In this document: positions 5,071 to 6,722 of the stretch, piece by piece
How positions within the stretch are numbered: position 1 is the first letter of the stretch
Layout of the letters: every line of letters starts with the position of its first letter
Assembly: GCA_028698375.1 (NCBI GenBank)
Contig: JAQVDI010000031.1
Coordinates: forward strand, 1 to 6,722
Length of the DNA stretch: 6,722 nucleotides
Direction of reading: 5' to 3'
Source: Patescibacteria group bacterium
Lineage (GTDB): Bacteria > Patescibacteriota > UBA1384 > JAGGWG01
Program-made: the position numbers and the translations under genes
The notes under the pieces: model-generated
Told to the model about the DNA's origin: nothing
What the model saw: only the letters and a program-made list of their open reading frames with translations
Databases searched by the model: none

Positions 5071-5079
5071 ATTATAACA
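5071..5079 (-). promoter_or_regulatory. Extended -10 element ahead of the superoxide reductase-heliorhodopsin pair
   Basis: TGT followed by TATAAT (5076-5071) on the minus strand, 24 nt before the ATG. No convincing -35 is visible, which an extended -10 can compensate. Start would be near 5064, giving a leader of about 18 nt without an SD. Alternatively TTTAAT (5058-5053) lies 6 nt before the ATG, in the spacing seen at the two predicted leaderless genes. Confidence 0.5.
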
Positions 5080-5088
5080 AAAAGTTTT

Positions 5089-6630
5089 TTATTTAAGAAT
5101 AATTTTTTTATTTTTTTGATTAATCAAATATTTTTTCTTTTGATGATTATAATAAACTATTAATTTAAATTTTTTGTTAGTTAAAATCTTAATTGAAGCT
5201 GGATTAGTTGGTTCAAAAATTGCAGAAATATTTAATTGGTTAAAATACATATTTTTAAGTCCATGATAATCTTTTCTCTTGATGTGCCAAGTTAAAGTAT
5301 TAGTAATATAATCATATTTAAATCCTAAAATATTTTCAATTAATAATGCTATTGGTCCTAAGCCAGTCCAACCAACAAAATTTTTTTTAGCTGGTTGCCC
5401 TGGAGCAAAGTTTTCTGGAGCATAATTCTCCCAAAGAGTGTTAGTTTTTTCAAAAACCTTAGACAGACCTTGTAGATATTTTCTACTGGTCTTATAAGCT
5501 AAATCAAAATAATTATAATTTTCTAAACCTTTAATAACCATATAATTGGTGGGTGCCCAAACTCCACCTTGCCAGTAATCACCATTTTTTGAATAATTTT
5601 TTTGGTCTGCGGCTAAAGCAGGAAAAACAAAAAGTCGCCAAAAAGTTTTCGAATTTTTTAAATGTTGAACTAATTTTTGAGCTTGATTTTTATTTGGTAC
5701 ACCCGCCAACAAAGTCCAAAAAGCATTTATAGTTTTATATTTAATTTGTTCGCCATTGTGGTTAATATCATAATAAAAACCGTCATTCTCGTTCCAGCAC
5801 CACTGATTTATTCGGTTGGAAATTTCATCAGCTTTATTTTGATAGATTTTTTCTTTATCAAACAAACCTAATTTTTGGCAAATTAAAGCTAAATTTTTAT
5901 ACATAATGACCATTTGACTAGACATATCAACGTGGCCATTTCCTTCACGTATTAAATTATCCATTCCGCTGCCTAAATTTGTATTCCAGTATAAATTGTG
6001 TTTACTTTCTTTGGACCAGCGTCCATATTTTTCCCAATAACGGCTATTACTATTTTCTAAATTACCAGGTTGCTCAAGCCATTTTGCATATTTTTCTAAA
6101 GACGGTAAAACTATTTTTAAACGTTTTATATTACCAGTTAATTTAAAATTTTCCATTTCAATAAAGCTAAATAGAGGTGGATTAATTGTGTATTTTCTGC
6201 CCAAAAAAACAAAATCATTGCCATTAATTTCAGAAATTTCCCGACAGATATAACCACTCTTATGCTGTCTCGCGTAAAAATTATCTAAAGAGCGGATAAA
6301 CGGAAAAGTTTTTTGTCCATAGCGCGCGAACATTAGCATAAAAATTGTGTCCCATTGAAAAATATTATCGCTGAAAGCTTCATCTAAATAGTCAGATACA
6401 AATTGGGAATTGGGCTTAACTTTACGTAGATGAGCAAAAGTTAATTCCCAACTTTTCCAATACATTTTTATAAAATCTGGATTTTTTTCAATAATTGGTG
6501 CTGGCAATAGATTTTTTGCTTCTTCAAAACTTGGCAAAGATTGATTATTCTGCGCATAAGTTTTAATAGGAAAATATTGACCGCGGTCGCCACCATCTTT
6601 TTGTTTAAAAATATTTAACCAATCAATCAT
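5089..6630 (-). CDS. MGH1-like / GH63-type glycoside hydrolase, (alpha/alpha)6 fold
   Basis: 513 residues, no signal peptide, so cytosolic. Motifs in order: GGDRGQYFP (13-21), FQWDTIFMLMFARYG (91-105), GSGMDN (220-225), WQGGVWAPTNYMV (353-365), LWENYAPE (399-406) and NFVGWTGLGPIALL (417-430). This series is that of the GH63/GH37-related inverting alpha-glycosidases, including mannosylglycerate/glucosylglycerate hydrolases (MGH1-like domain). By analogy D224 would be the general acid and E401 the general base. The preferred substrate could be glucosyl- or mannosyl-glycerate, trehalose-like sugar or another alpha-glucoside; the sequence alone does not decide. The last 70 residues are Lys/Asn/Ile-rich and strand-like, a C-terminal beta domain. 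The start lacks an SD; a TATAAT lies at 6656-6651 and an upstream frame overlaps the start by ATGA, so coupling is possible. No clear terminator follows the TAA, so readthrough into the superoxide reductase gene is possible. Confidence 0.9.
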   Translation of the reverse strand: MIDWLNIFKQKDGGDRGQYFPIKTYAQNNQSLPSFEEAKNLLPAPIIEKNPDFIKMYWKSWELTFAHLRKVKPNSQFVSDYLDEAFSDNIFQWDTIFMLMFARYGQKTFPFIRSLDNFYARQHKSGYICREISEINGNDFVFLGRKYTINPPLFSFIEMENFKLTGNIKRLKIVLPSLEKYAKWLEQPGNLENSNSRYWEKYGRWSKESKHNLYWNTNLGSGMDNLIREGNGHVDMSSQMVIMYKNLALICQKLGLFDKEKIYQNKADEISNRINQWCWNENDGFYYDINHNGEQIKYKTINAFWTLLAGVPNKNQAQKLVQHLKNSKTFWRLFVFPALAADQKNYSKNGDYWQGGVWAPTNYMVIKGLENYNYFDLAYKTSRKYLQGLSKVFEKTNTLWENYAPENFAPGQPAKKNFVGWTGLGPIALLIENILGFKYDYITNTLTWHIKRKDYHGLKNMYFNQLNISAIFEPTNPASIKILTNKKFKLIVYYNHQKKKYLINQKNKKIILK

Positions 6631-6722
6631 CGCTTTATTTTCCCATTTTTATTATAGATTGTAAAACCAAAACACGTTCCATAGATGTGTTTTTGCTGTT
6701 TAGTTTTAAATAAAAATCCCGC
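6627..6722 (-). CDS. Possible C-terminal end of an upstream gene, partial
   Basis: The minus strand is open from the window edge for 31 codons and ends in TGA that overlaps the glycosidase start as ATGA, the same join as ychF-DUF456. The peptide ends HIYGTCFGFTIYNKNGKIKR, which looks protein-like, with alternating strand residues and a basic turn. I cannot name the family. Caution: a second minus-strand frame is also open here up to a TAA near 6637, and 31 codons can stay open by chance. If real, the gene is probably the first partner of the glycosidase, perhaps in the same sugar pathway. Confidence 0.4.
   Translation of the reverse strand, partial: AGFLFKTKQQKHIYGTCFGFTIYNKNGKIKR

Noticed and set aside
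6669..6693. Hairpin AAAACAC / GTGTTTT with 11-nt loop as a terminator
   Set aside because: The stem is only AT-rich 7 bp, and it lies within a possible minus-strand coding frame; no gene end is visible next to it on the plus strand.

Overview
The window is AT-rich bacterial DNA with short intergenic gaps, small gene clusters and standard stop codons (TAA and TGA both end genes; all Trp codons I read are TGG). Gene content (YchF, DUF456, a membrane-anchored polysaccharide deacetylase, a heliorhodopsin and a desulfoferrodoxin-type superoxide reductase, next to proteins I cannot name) fits a fermentative or anaerobic Candidate Phyla Radiation (Patescibacteria) lineage. That placement is inference from style and content; no rRNA or other phylogenetic marker lies here apart from ychF.

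Layout. Bases 1-218 (minus) hold the first 72 codons of a secreted protein that looks like a TolB-type beta-propeller. A CE4 polysaccharide deacetylase follows on minus (327-1172). It diverges from a plus-strand unit: a 227-residue protein of unknown function (1259-1942, own SD and a weak terminator), then ychF (2000-3124) overlapping a DUF456 membrane protein by ATGA, then a compact, GC-rich, Cys/His-rich 63-residue gene (3672-3863) with its own promoter, a very strong Shine-Dalgarno and a strong hairpin terminator. That terminator separates the plus-strand genes from a convergent minus-strand block, read right to left: the tail of an unidentified upstream frame (6722-6627), an MGH1-like/GH63-like glycosidase (6630-5089), a 2Fe superoxide reductase (5046-4675) and a heliorhodopsin (4664-3903).

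Main points. (1) The superoxide reductase and heliorhodopsin are 10 bases apart on the same strand, which suggests a light-linked oxidative-stress operon; all recognisable active-site residues of both are present. (2) A 33-bp palindromic repeat sits in frame inside ychF and encodes an 11-residue VIPAQAGIQND segment in a loop before the SAK motif, so the essential-looking ATPase appears to tolerate a repeat insertion. (3) ychF and the deacetylase have near-identical promoters (16-bp spacer, TGN-extended -10) whose -10 box lies exactly 6 nt before ATG, which predicts leaderless mRNAs, while other genes in the window use SD sequences. (4) The 63-residue gene differs sharply in base composition from its neighbours and looks like an independently expressed small zinc-binding-type protein.
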